NCBI RefSeq assembly: GCF_900142225.1
Contig: NZ_FRAD01000010.1
Location: 57,572 to 121,571 of the forward strand
Length of the DNA: 64,000 bases
From: Hathewaya proteolytica DSM 3090
Lineage (GTDB): Bacteria; Bacillota; Clostridia; Clostridiales; Clostridiaceae
Direction of reading: 5' to 3'
The notes beneath the pieces are model-generated. The model was not told the DNA's origin and made no database searches. It saw only the letters and a program-made list of their open reading frames with translations. A program made the translations under genes and the position numbers. Positions within the stretch are counted from its first letter, which is position 1. The number at the start of each line of letters is the position of its first letter. Positions 7,602-15,575 of this stretch are shown one piece after another.

Positions 7602-9470
7602 TTGGCGGGTAATCGTTCTTTTAAAGATTACGTGGATGGTAGATTCTATAATGAGATATTTTCTGCCATACAAACCTATGCAACGGATAATTGTGAAGAT
7701 TTAGACTTACGGTTATACAGAGTTCAAAACATTGGCGGCATTGAGTTATCAGATATAGAAGTAAAGTTCGTATCTGTTAATGACTTACCGGACATGAAAA
7801 TAGAATTTGATGTTGCTGTTGAAGCGGAATTCGAAGTCCGTGAATCAAATCATCGTTATGATGAATCAGAAAATTGCCGGCAATGGTTTATGCTAGAATG
7901 CTCAGGTGATTTGGATTGCAATTTGGATGATTTTTCAATCTCTAGTATAACTGAGTATACTAGCAAAAATAAGCAGCCGAAACCTATGTCAGACTCCCTT
8001 GTCCCTATCATTCATAAGGAACAACTAGAATCTGTTGTTACAGACTTCCTTAGAAGACATTACCCTGAAGCATTAAAAACCCCGATGGCAGTTGAGCCAC
8101 AGGTGTTGGCAGAAAAAATGGGCCTTACAGTAGAAATGCGAGAGATTACAAAGGATTTCTCTGTTTTTGGACAGATATACTTTCACGACTGTGATGCAGA
8201 ATTTTATGATGAAGATAGCGATGAAATGGTACAGACCCGTGTGAATGCTCGTACAATAATCGTGGACCCTAAAGCTTACTTCCTTCGTAATCTGGGGTCA
8301 GTCAATAATACTATTGTGCATGAGTGTGTTCATTGGGATCAACATAGAAAAGCATTTGAATTGGAGCGGTTATATAACAGCAGTGTCACACGAATAAAGT
8401 GTCAGGTAGTCGGGGGTATAAAAGACAATACCAGAGATGCAACTGACTGGATGGAATGGCAGGCGAATGCCCTTGCTCCAAAGATACAAATGCCACTAGC
8501 CATGTTTAAAACCCAAGCATTTAAGTTTATAAAGCAATTCCGTACAGAACTTGGAACATCAGAACTTATAGATGTAATGGAGCCAGTTATTGACGCATTA
8601 GCAACGTTCTTCAGCGTATCTCGGACAGCGGCTAAAATCCGAATGATTGATGCTGGATATGAGGAAGCAATCGGAACTTTTACTTTTATAGATGGTCGCT
8701 ACGTCAAGCCACATAGATTTAAGAAGGGTGCGCTTGAAAGAAATCAGACCTTTTCTATAGGCGCAGAGGATGCTGCCATCCAAAGCATAACCAATCCAGA
8801 AATGGCCGCTTTAGTTAGGGACGGAAGTTATATATATGTAGATTCCCATTTTGTTTTAAACCATCCAAAATATATAACACAGGATATATTTGGACAGACC
8901 GTACTTACTGACTATGCTCGAACCCATATGGAAGAGTGCTGCTTGGTTTTCGAGTTATCAGTCAAATCCGGGTGTAGGGAAAGATACTATACTGAATGTT
9001 TTCTCAATCGTGATAAGACATCAAATATTGATTTTGATATAAAATATTGTAATGGTTTTGAGTATGCGGCTCCAGAAAAGAAGGCCCAATTACTAGCCGA
9101 AACAATAGCTGAAGAAATGCGAATCTATAATGAATTGCCAAATAGCTATACCAGCTCTCTTAAAATAGTTCGTAAGTGGAAAAAAGTAACTTATAACGAA
9201 TTAGCAGACGAAATAATGGTCAATGAGCGTACCATAAGAAGAATAGTTAATGGTGAAGAACCAGGCTCTATTAATTCCATAGTTTTAATTTGCCTTGGAC
9301 TCCATCTGCCACCTAAAATTAGCAACCATATAATTAGCAATTCTCCATTTTCGTTGAACTTCAATAACAATAGTCATATTTGGTATGATTTTGCATTGAC
9401 TCACCTATATCCAAAATCGATGGATGAGATTAGAAAGTTTTTACAGGAACATGGCGCAGAGCCATTATAA
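7602..9470 (+). CDS. ImmA/IrrE-type zinc metallopeptidase with C-terminal HTH
   Basis: 622 residues. The HExxH zinc motif is in TIVHECVHWDQH near residue 240, with downstream acidic residues in the ATDWMEWQANALA segment as in ImmA/IrrE peptidases, which cleave phage or ICE repressors in other systems. A C-terminal region (about 525-565: KWKKVTYNELADEIMVNERT) looks like a DNA-binding HTH. The N-terminal 130 residues are acidic and unassigned. The start is TTG at 7602, supported by GAGGAGGG at 7589-7596; the ATG at 7581 is followed by an in-frame stop. It may act on the nearby HTH proteins (inference). Confidence 0.8.
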   Translation: MAGNRSFKDYVDGRFYNEIFSAIQTYATDNCEDLDLRLYRVQNIGGIELSDIEVKFVSVNDLPDMKIEFDVAVEAEFEVRESNHRYDESENCRQWFMLECSGDLDCNLDDFSISSITEYTSKNKQPKPMSDSLVPIIHKEQLESVVTDFLRRHYPEALKTPMAVEPQVLAEKMGLTVEMREITKDFSVFGQIYFHDCDAEFYDEDSDEMVQTRVNARTIIVDPKAYFLRNLGSVNNTIVHECVHWDQHRKAFELERLYNSSVTRIKCQVVGGIKDNTRDATDWMEWQANALAPKIQMPLAMFKTQAFKFIKQFRTELGTSELIDVMEPVIDALATFFSVSRTAAKIRMIDAGYEEAIGTFTFIDGRYVKPHRFKKGALERNQTFSIGAEDAAIQSITNPEMAALVRDGSYIYVDSHFVLNHPKYITQDIFGQTVLTDYARTHMEECCLVFELSVKSGCRERYYTECFLNRDKTSNIDFDIKYCNGFEYAAPEKKAQLLAETIAEEMRIYNELPNSYTSSLKIVRKWKKVTYNELADEIMVNERTIRRIVNGEEPGSINSIVLICLGLHLPPKISNHIISNSPFSLNFNNNSHIWYDFALTHLYPKSMDEIRKFLQEHGAEPL

Positions 9471-9494
9471 AAAATCAAAATATTTTTGAAAAAG

Positions 9495-9577
9495 CGGACA
9501 CGGGATGTCCGTTTTTTAGTTGCAAAATATGTGAGCCATACATGAATCCTTTTAGGGGTTTGTGTATGGCTTTTTTT
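9495..9577 (+). terminator. Tandem rho-independent terminators
   Basis: First hairpin CGGACA (9495-9500) / TGTCCG (9506-9511), followed by six T. Second hairpin AGCCATACA (9534-9542) / TGTATGGCT (9563-9571), followed by T7. Together they close the defence module transcript and insulate the leader that follows. Confidence 0.85.
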
Positions 9578-9683
9578 ATTGTCGTTTTTAGGTGTTTTTG
9601 TGAGGGAAAGCCTAATTTTAAGCCTGAAATTAACGGGCATGAGGTGTCCGCCAAGGCTGTCCAATTCTCTCTTACAATAATAC

Positions 9684-9942
9684 TAGACGAAGGAAAGGTC
9701 CTTCGTAGTTAGCAAGAATTAGACCATTCCTCGTCTACAAAAAAATATCAAATGCCTGATTTGCAATAAGGGCAAAGGATACATATTGCTACGTTTCAGT
9801 CCGTTTAGGATTGTTATGCGTTGCAATAGAAGTACCTTACCTTGTTGCGCTCATTTTCAGGACAAAGGGTCTGTGTACTTCGAGGCACAGACCTATTTTT
9901 GTATCCTTTGCCGCCAATGCAGTCCGGCGGAAAGGATGCAAA
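9684..9942 (+). promoter_or_regulatory. Structured leader with attenuator and RBS-sequestering alternative folds
   Basis: Four pairings are visible: an imperfect hairpin TAGACGA (9684) with TCGTCTA (9731-9737); a 13-bp perfect pairing GGCAAAGGATACA (9771-9783) with TGTATCCTTTGCC (9900-9912); an intrinsic terminator GGTCTGTG/CACAGACC (9868-9893) followed by TATTTTT; and a competing pairing of 9900-9915 with GGCGGAAAGGATGCA (9926-9940). The last masks the ribosome binding site of the sigma-like gene. The second and last share the same strand and exclude each other, the usual logic of a riboswitch or ribosome-stalling attenuator. I do not recognise a known riboswitch class. The 9471-9942 stretch holds this leader and the tandem terminators. 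Confidence 0.65.
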
Positions 9943-9953
9943 ATGAAAATTAG
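9816..9953 (+). CDS. Possible 45-residue cysteine-rich leader peptide
   Basis: ATG at 9816 with a weak AGGA 6 bases upstream opens a frame to TAG at 9951-9953, overlapping the first codons of the sigma-like gene in another frame. The product begins MRCNRSTLPCCAHF and ends with a CILCRQC cluster. It runs through the terminator and alternative-pairing segments, so translation could control folding. A second frame from TTG at 9811 fuses to the sigma-like gene. Real expression is unproven; the frame could be chance. Confidence 0.35.
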   Translation: MRCNRSTLPCCAHFQDKGSVYFEAQTYFCILCRQCSPAERMQNEN

Positions 9954-10476
9954 AATTCAGCACGAAAACAAATCTATCTATCTAGAGGTACCAGACGAGG
10001 ACTTCACTTTAATGATTGATGCAGATTACGAGGACAGGCTATCTTCTGTCGAGGAGAAGGAAACTGTAGCACGCCGTTCACCACAAGAGATTATGGACGA
10101 GCGTTTCAACAAACCCGAGTACAATAACTGGCATAAATTTGATAGACACAGAGGGATGCCAAAGAAACCATTCCGCAAAGATGACGAATCTGAGGATGCA
10201 ACGGATCATATGGACTATTTCCCTGATAACACCGATGAAGTGACTCGAGAGAAACAAGAAGAGTATGAATACCTCTGTGAAATTATCCGCAAGACCCTCA
10301 AGGAAAAACAAGCAGAGTTACTGATTGCTATATTCCTAGATGGTGTTTCGGTAACAGAGTATGCAAAGCGTGAAGGCGTCAGTAAAAGCGCCATTTCACA
10401 CCGTTTAGATACAGCCAAGAAGAATTTCAAAAAAGTTTTTCCAGAATCCTCAACTTTCCCCTCTTGCCACGGCTAA
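9943..10476 (+). CDS. Sigma-70 region 4-like phage transcription regulator
   Basis: 177 residues from the ATG at 9943, chosen for the GGCGGAAAGGAT ribosome binding site and the MKIRIQHENK start typical of these proteins; a longer in-frame TTG start at 9811 would read through the leader. The C-terminal 55 residues (TLKEKQAELLIAIFLDGVSV then VSKSAISHRLDTAKKNF) form a sigma region 4-like HTH; the N-terminal half is charged. Probably controls early prophage genes that follow on the same strand. Its last codons overlap copy A of a repeated 43-nt motif. Confidence 0.75.
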   Translation: MKIRIQHENKSIYLEVPDEDFTLMIDADYEDRLSSVEEKETVARRSPQEIMDERFNKPEYNNWHKFDRHRGMPKKPFRKDDESEDATDHMDYFPDNTDEVTREKQEEYEYLCEIIRKTLKEKQAELLIAIFLDGVSVTEYAKREGVSKSAISHRLDTAKKNFKKVFPESSTFPSCHG

Positions 10477-10487
10477 TAGATAGAGGG
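10445..10487 (+). repeat. Copy A of a thrice-repeated 43-nt motif
   Basis: AATCCTCAAC, 16 variable bases, then GGCTAATAGATAGAGGG. The same layout occurs at 14744-14786 and 47726-47768. This copy spans the stop codon of the sigma-like gene; CCCTC in the variable part can pair with GAGGG at its end. Confidence 0.7.
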
Positions 10488-10523
10488 CAACACATAAACG
10501 CTCTCAAGAAAGAGGTGAAGAAC

Positions 10524-10742
10524 ATGAAACACAACTTGAAAATCAGTGTTTCAAAAACTCCACAATCTGGCGGGATTGTTTCCTGTCGTAATGTCACCAT
10601 AAGGGAGCGTTTCCTTCGTTTCTTACTTGGTGATAAGCAGAAATTGACTATCCTTGTTCCGGGTGACACCGTTCAGGAACTCGCCATCAGTGAGATTAAG
10701 GAGGGAGGATTAAACCATGAGCAAAATCAAACTACTTCTTGA
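10524..10742 (+). CDS. Conserved-looking small phage protein, unknown function
   Basis: 72 residues from the ATG at 10524, which has AGAGGTGAAG just upstream. Basic N-terminus (MKHNLKISVSKTPQSGG), a central RERFLRFLLG segment and an acidic C-terminus; no domain I recognise. Its 3' end overlaps the next gene by 26 bases, indicating translational coupling in the early operon. Confidence 0.6.
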   Translation: MKHNLKISVSKTPQSGGIVSCRNVTIRERFLRFLLGDKQKLTILVPGDTVQELAISEIKEGGLNHEQNQTTS

Positions 10743-11040
10743 TGTGGTTTCTGATATGCGTTCTTTGGCAGACAGCATACAAGCGGTTGCTGATGCAATG
10801 GCGGGCAATGAACCTGTCGAAGCAAAAGAACCGACTACACCTGTAAAAGAACCTGCGCCAAAGAAAAAGGAGATCACTCTAGAGGAAGTAAGAGCAAAAC
10901 TCGCTGAAAAGAGTCAAGCCGGTCTTACTTCTCAAGTGAGAGAAATCATCAAAAAATACGGTGGCTCTAAATTAAGCGAAGTTGACCCAACACATTATGC
11001 AGATATGTTGAAAGATGCGGAGGTACTAGGGAATGAGTGA
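10717..11040 (+). CDS. Phage protein of the so-called rRNA biogenesis (Rrp5-like) family, function unknown
   Basis: 107 residues. An N-terminal helix (LLLDVVSDMRSLADSIQAVA) is followed by a Pro/Lys/Glu-rich linker and a helical C-terminal domain (ITLEEVRAKLAEKSQAG, then VREIIKKYGGSKLSEV) of SAP-like appearance. Homologues are commonly labelled rRNA biogenesis protein in Firmicute prophages, a name without experimental support that I know of. It sits immediately before the DUF2800/DUF2815/polymerase block and overlaps DUF2800 by 8 bases, so a DNA-replication role is more likely. Confidence 0.65.
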   Translation: MSKIKLLLDVVSDMRSLADSIQAVADAMAGNEPVEAKEPTTPVKEPAPKKKEITLEEVRAKLAEKSQAGLTSQVREIIKKYGGSKLSEVDPTHYADMLKDAEVLGNE

Positions 11041-12181
11041 TCACGCAGTACTTTCCGCATCAGGGTCCCATAGGTGGCTTAATTGCCTTCCATCTGCAAG
11101 ATTGGAACTGGAGTTTGAAAATAGCGAATCCAATGTAGCTGCTGAAGGCACCGCCGCCCATGCCCTCTGTGAACATAAACTTAAAAAAGCACTTCACATG
11201 AGGAGTAAGCGTCCGGTCTCGGTTTATAACACCGATGAGATGGAAGAACACAGCGATGCCTATGTGGAATTTGTAATGGAGCAGCTTGAACTGGCGAAAC
11301 AAAGCTGTACGGACCCGTTAATACTTATTGAGCAACGTCTTGACTTTTCCTGTTATGTACCACAGGGGTTCGGAACTGGTGACTGCATTATTATTGGAGA
11401 TAAAAAGCTTCATATTATCGATTTTAAGTATGGCATGGGTGTGTTGGTAGATGCGGTGGATAATCCGCAGATGAAATTGTATGCCCTTGGTGCTTTGGAA
11501 ATCTACGATAGCTTGTATGACATCGAGGAGGTTTCTATGACCATCTTCCAACCACGCAGGGAGAATGTCAGCACATGGACAATCCCGGTAAAGGAATTAA
11601 AAGACTGGGCAGAAAATGAACTGAAACCAAAGGCTAAAAAAGCTTATGAAGGCGAAGGTGACTACCTCCCAGGTGAATGGTGTACTTTCTGTCGAGCGGC
11701 TGTCAAATGCCGTGCAAGAGCAGAAGAAAAGCTGAAATTAGCACAGATGGAATTTAAACTGCCACCCCTGCTTACGGACTCTGAAATTGAGGAAGTTCTT
11801 TCTAAATTGTCCGACCTTACAAAGTGGGCAAATGAAATCATTGCTTATGCCACGGATGCTGCTGTTAATCACGGTAAAGAGTGGAGTGGTTTTAAGGTGG
11901 TCCAGGGCAGATCCGTCCGCAAATATAAGGACGAAGAAGCTGTGGCTGAAGCAGCCAAGGCAAACGGCTATAAGGATATCTACCGCCATAGTCTTATTAC
12001 CCTTACGGAAATGCAGAAGCTGATGGGTAAAACGAAATTTGAGGAAATACTTGGTGGTCTCATACATAAACCACCGGGCAAGCCCACGCTGGTTCCATTT
12101 TCGGATAAGCGGCCAGCTATGAATATATCAAACGTAAAAAACGAATTTAACGAAATAACGGAGGAATTGGAATATGAATAA
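11033..12181 (+). CDS. DUF2800 PD-(D/E)XK exonuclease-like protein
   Basis: 382 residues. The start is LSASGSHRWLNCLPSARLE, then GTAAHALCEHKL, with IIDFKYGMGVLVD as the likely D..K nuclease motif. A late Cys cluster (WCTFCRAAVKCRARAE) matches the iron-sulfur-type cysteines of Cas4/AddB-like nucleases. DUF2800 proteins are near-universal partners of DUF2815 in these prophages. Probably a recombination or replication nuclease acting with the single-strand binding protein downstream, whose gene overlaps by 8 bases. Confidence 0.85.
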   Translation: MSDHAVLSASGSHRWLNCLPSARLELEFENSESNVAAEGTAAHALCEHKLKKALHMRSKRPVSVYNTDEMEEHSDAYVEFVMEQLELAKQSCTDPLILIEQRLDFSCYVPQGFGTGDCIIIGDKKLHIIDFKYGMGVLVDAVDNPQMKLYALGALEIYDSLYDIEEVSMTIFQPRRENVSTWTIPVKELKDWAENELKPKAKKAYEGEGDYLPGEWCTFCRAAVKCRARAEEKLKLAQMEFKLPPLLTDSEIEEVLSKLSDLTKWANEIIAYATDAAVNHGKEWSGFKVVQGRSVRKYKDEEAVAEAAKANGYKDIYRHSLITLTEMQKLMGKTKFEEILGGLIHKPPGKPTLVPFSDKRPAMNISNVKNEFNEITEELEYE

Positions 12182-12722
12182 TCAAAACAGAACTAAGGTT
12201 ATTACAAGTGTCAACACCCGTCTCAGCTACTTTCACGGCTGGGAACCCGTATCCATCAATGGCGGAGCGGAAAAGTACAGCGTATCCGTATTGATTCCTA
12301 AAACAGATAAGGAAACTATCAATGCTATCAATGCAGCAGTAGATGCAGCCATTGAAGAGGGCCTTGCAAAGTTTGGTGGTAAAAAGCCGAATAAGGCGGC
12401 TATCAAACTGCCACTTCGTGATGGTGATGTAGAACGTGATGATGAGGCTTATAAAGGGCATTATTTTGTAAATGCCAACAGCAAGACTCCACCCCAAATA
12501 GTAGATAAAGCAGTTAGACCTATTCTAGATCGCAACGAGGTGTACAGTGGTTGTTATGCAAGAGTATCCCTAAATTTCTATGCTTTTAACTCTAATGGCA
12601 ATAAGGGTGTAGCTTGCGGTCTTGGCAACATCCAGAAGATAAGAGATGGAGAGCCTTTAGGCGGAAGAACCAATGCAGCTGACGATTTCACAACTATTGA
12701 AGATGATGATTTTCTAGCATAA
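12174..12722 (+). CDS. DUF2815 single-strand DNA-binding-like protein
   Basis: 182 residues, beginning with a basic strand-rich region (RTKVITSVNTRLSYFHGWEP) and ending with the acidic tail AADDFTTIEDDDFLA, like many SSB proteins. The KYSVSVLIPKTDKETINAIN region is typical of DUF2815. Coupled to the DUF2800 gene and followed by the family A polymerase gene, fitting a phage replication/recombination set. Confidence 0.85.
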   Translation: MNNQNRTKVITSVNTRLSYFHGWEPVSINGGAEKYSVSVLIPKTDKETINAINAAVDAAIEEGLAKFGGKKPNKAAIKLPLRDGDVERDDEAYKGHYFVNANSKTPPQIVDKAVRPILDRNEVYSGCYARVSLNFYAFNSNGNKGVACGLGNIQKIRDGEPLGGRTNAADDFTTIEDDDFLA

Positions 12723-12735
12723 AGAATAAATACAG

Positions 12736-12770
12736 ACGAGGTGGTGGAGGTTGTTCTTCTGCCACCTCGT
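12736..12770 (+). promoter_or_regulatory. Hairpin between DUF2815 and the polymerase gene
   Basis: ACGAGGTGG (12736-12744) pairs perfectly with CCACCTCGT (12762-12770). There is no T-run, so a transcript-stability or attenuating role is more likely than strong termination. Confidence 0.5.
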
Positions 12771-12794
12771 TTGCATTGGAAAGGGCGGTAATAC

Positions 12795-14729
12795 ATGAAT
12801 TCTATTTTTATTGATATTGAAACATTTAGTAGCGCCAATCTTCAAAAGTCTGGTGTTTACCGTTATGCCGAGAGTGATGATTTTGAAATTTTACTATTTG
12901 GCTATTCGGTGGATGGTGGTGAAGTACAAGTTGTTGACCTTGCTTGCGGAGAGGAAATCCCAGATGAAATCATAAACGCACTTATGGATGATTCCGTTAC
13001 TAAGTGGGCTTTCAATGCAATGTTTGAGCGTGTGTGTCTATCAAAATGGCTTAATCTTACAGGATATCTTGACCCTGCATCTTGGAAATGCTCCATGATC
13101 TGGTCGGCATATATGGGACTTCCGCTATCTCTGGAAGGGGTCGGTGTAGTTTTAGGTTTAGAAAAGCAAAAATTGACTGAAGGTAAAGACCTCATCAAAT
13201 ATTTCTGTACACCATGCTCCCCTACAAAATCTAATGGTGGTCGAGTTCGTAATTTACCAGAACACGACATGGATAAATGGGAGCGGTTTAAAGTGTATAA
13301 CATTCGCGATGTGGAAGCCGAGATGTCTATACAACAGAAATTATCTAAGTTTCCGATGCCAGAGAACATCTGGGAGGAATATCATCTCGACCAGGTAATC
13401 AATGATCGTGGCATTGCCATTGACATGACTTTCGTAAAACAGGCTGTTGTGATGGATGAACATTCCCGTGAAAAGCTAATGGCTTTAATGCAGGATATAA
13501 CCAATTTGGAGAATCCAAACTCTGTACAACAAATGAAAGACTGGCTTGCCGATAATGGGCTAGAAACAGATACCCTTGGTAAAAAAGCGGTTGCTGAGAT
13601 GTTAAAGACAGCACCTGAACCACTAGGCACTGTTTTAGAACTTCGTCAGCAACTTGCAAAATCATCGGTGAAAAAATACACAGCAATGGAGAATGCGGTA
13701 TGTAGTGACGGTCGTGCAAGAGGAATGTTTCAGTTTTACGGAGCCAACAGAACCGGCAGATTCTCTGGCAGGCTGATTCAGTTACAAAATCTACCCCAAA
13801 ACCATATGTCCGATTTGGAACAGGCTCGGGTTTTAGTTCGAAGCGGAAACTTTGATGCTCTTACTTTACTATATGATTCAATCCCAGAGGTACTGTCGGA
13901 GCTTATCCGTACTGCTTTTATACCACGAGAAGGTATGAAGTTCATTGTGGCAGATTTTTCAGCGATTGAGGCTCGCGTCATTGCTTGGCTTGCAGGTGAA
14001 AAATGGAGATTAGATGTATTCCAAAATGGCGGTGACATTTACTGTGCAAGCGCATCTCAGATGTTTAACGTACCTGTGGAGAAAAACGGTGTTAATGGGC
14101 ATCTTCGTCAGAAGGGAAAAATTGCTGAACTAGCCCTAGGTTACGGAGGATCTGTTGGAGCGTTGAAATCAATGGGTGCTTTGGAGATGGGAATTGAAGA
14201 AGAGGAACTTCAACCTCTTGTAATGGCTTGGAGACAATCCAATCCCAATATTACAAAACTATGGTGGGATGTTGACCGCGCTGTAAAAACCTGCGTTAAG
14301 CAGAAAACTCCTACAGAAACACACGGCATTAAATTTATATATCAAAGTGGAATGCTCTTTATTGTCCTTCCTTCCGGCAGGCGGCTTTCCTATGTGAAAC
14401 CTCGTATGGGAGAGAATGTATTTGGTGGCGAGTCAGTTACTTATGAAGGTATCGGTGGGACGAAAAAGTGGGAAAGAATCGAAAGCTACGGTCCAAAATT
14501 TGTAGAGAATATTGTTCAGGCAATCAGTCGTGACATTTTGTGCCACGCCATGCAGACGTTAAAGAATTGTTCCATTGTGGCTCATGTGCACGATGAAATT
14601 ATAATCGAAGCGGATATGAGAATGTCACTTTCTACTATTTGTGAACAAATGGCTAGGACACCAACATGGGCAAATGGCCTGTTGCTTAGTGCTGATGGCT
14701 ATGAGTGTCAGTTTTATCAAAAAGATTAA
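12795..14729 (+). CDS. Family A DNA polymerase with N-terminal exonuclease-like domain
   Basis: 644 residues. N-terminal DnaQ-like start FIDIETFSSANLQ; polymerase motif A VADFSAIEARVIAWLAGE near residue 387; motif B-like RQKGKIAELALGYGGS (R...K...YG) near 437; motif C VHDEIIIE near 597. Replicates the phage genome. The ATG at 12795 follows AAGGGCGG. Its 3' end is followed within 15 bases by copy B of the repeated 43-nt motif and the antirepressor gene's hairpin leader. Confidence 0.93.
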   Translation: MNSIFIDIETFSSANLQKSGVYRYAESDDFEILLFGYSVDGGEVQVVDLACGEEIPDEIINALMDDSVTKWAFNAMFERVCLSKWLNLTGYLDPASWKCSMIWSAYMGLPLSLEGVGVVLGLEKQKLTEGKDLIKYFCTPCSPTKSNGGRVRNLPEHDMDKWERFKVYNIRDVEAEMSIQQKLSKFPMPENIWEEYHLDQVINDRGIAIDMTFVKQAVVMDEHSREKLMALMQDITNLENPNSVQQMKDWLADNGLETDTLGKKAVAEMLKTAPEPLGTVLELRQQLAKSSVKKYTAMENAVCSDGRARGMFQFYGANRTGRFSGRLIQLQNLPQNHMSDLEQARVLVRSGNFDALTLLYDSIPEVLSELIRTAFIPREGMKFIVADFSAIEARVIAWLAGEKWRLDVFQNGGDIYCASASQMFNVPVEKNGVNGHLRQKGKIAELALGYGGSVGALKSMGALEMGIEEEELQPLVMAWRQSNPNITKLWWDVDRAVKTCVKQKTPTETHGIKFIYQSGMLFIVLPSGRRLSYVKPRMGENVFGGESVTYEGIGGTKKWERIESYGPKFVENIVQAISRDILCHAMQTLKNCSIVAHVHDEIIIEADMRMSLSTICEQMARTPTWANGLLLSADGYECQFYQKD

Positions 14730-14743
14730 ATATATTTTTTCAA

Positions 14744-14786
14744 AATCCTCAACATTCATTACCTCCTGTGGCTATTAGGTAGAGGG
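14744..14786 (+). repeat. Copy B of the 43-nt repeated motif
   Basis: AATCCTCAAC, 16 bases, then GGCTATTAGGTAGAGGG, in the 93-base gap between polymerase and antirepressor. Its variable part contains ATTACCTCCTGT, which pairs with the antirepressor ribosome binding site. Confidence 0.75.
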
Positions 14787-14818
14787 GTTTCCTCTCTGAC
14801 TATATTACAGGAGGTAAT
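14758..14818 (+). promoter_or_regulatory. RBS-sequestering stem in front of the antirepressor gene
   Basis: ATTACCTCCTGT (14758-14769) is the exact reverse complement of ACAGGAGGTAAT (14807-14818), which contains the AGGAGG ribosome binding site of the ATG at 14823. A nested AGAGG/CCTCT hairpin sits in the loop. Twelve perfect pairs over the ribosome binding site predict strong translational repression unless opened. Confidence 0.8.
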
Positions 14819-14822
14819 TCGT

Positions 14823-15575
14823 ATGGACGAATTAGTAAGAATCAACTATGAAAAAGACCGCCCCACAGTACTTGGCCGTGATTTGCATGCAGTTTTGGAA
14901 GTGAAAACACCCTATGATAAATGGTTTCCAAGAATGTGTGAGTATGGATTTGTGGAGGGTACGGACTTTTCGACATTTCTGTCGGAAAGTACAGGTGGAA
15001 GACCAGCTGTTGACCACCAAATAACAATTGATATGGCAAAAGAGCTATGCATGATACAGCGTACTCCAAAAGGAAAACAATGCCGCGGGTACTTTCTTGA
15101 AATTGAAAGACGATGGAACTCTCCAGAAGCAATCATGGCAAGGGCATTACAGTTTGCCAATCAGCAACTAAATCAAGTAAGGAATCAAAATAAATTACTT
15201 GAAGGTACGATTGCTGTTCAGAATCAGCAGATTGCGGAAATGAAACCGAAAGTCTCCTATTATGATGTAGTTCTAAATTGCAAAGACCTCATTTCTACAT
15301 CAGCAATTGCCAAAGATTACGGTAAGTCAGCTATTTGGATGAACCGCTATCTTAATAAAAAGGGCATCCAATTTAAACAAGGTGGTATCTGGCTTTTATA
15401 TCAGAAGTATGCAGAAAAAGGGTATACCAGCACCAAGACACATAGCTACATTGGTAGTAACGATGAACTGCATACAAAAGTCCATACATATTGGACTCAA
15501 AAAGGCAGACTCTTCATTTACGAACTGTTGAAGGCAGATGGTATTTTGCCGCAGATAGAAATGGAGGGTGTGTAA
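14823..15575 (+). CDS. Phage antirepressor (AntA/AntB domain plus KilA-C domain)
   Basis: 250 residues. N-terminal AntA/AntB domain (residues about 4-98: GRDLHAVLEVKTPYDKWFPR to LEIERRW) and C-terminal KilAC-type DNA-binding domain (about 135-245: SYYDVVLNCKDLISTSAIAK, GKSAIWMNRYLNKKGI). Such proteins relieve repressor control during induction. Translation is probably gated by the hairpin at 14758-14818. The stop overlaps the next start by one base. Confidence 0.88.
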   Translation: MDELVRINYEKDRPTVLGRDLHAVLEVKTPYDKWFPRMCEYGFVEGTDFSTFLSESTGGRPAVDHQITIDMAKELCMIQRTPKGKQCRGYFLEIERRWNSPEAIMARALQFANQQLNQVRNQNKLLEGTIAVQNQQIAEMKPKVSYYDVVLNCKDLISTSAIAKDYGKSAIWMNRYLNKKGIQFKQGGIWLLYQKYAEKGYTSTKTHSYIGSNDELHTKVHTYWTQKGRLFIYELLKADGILPQIEMEGV

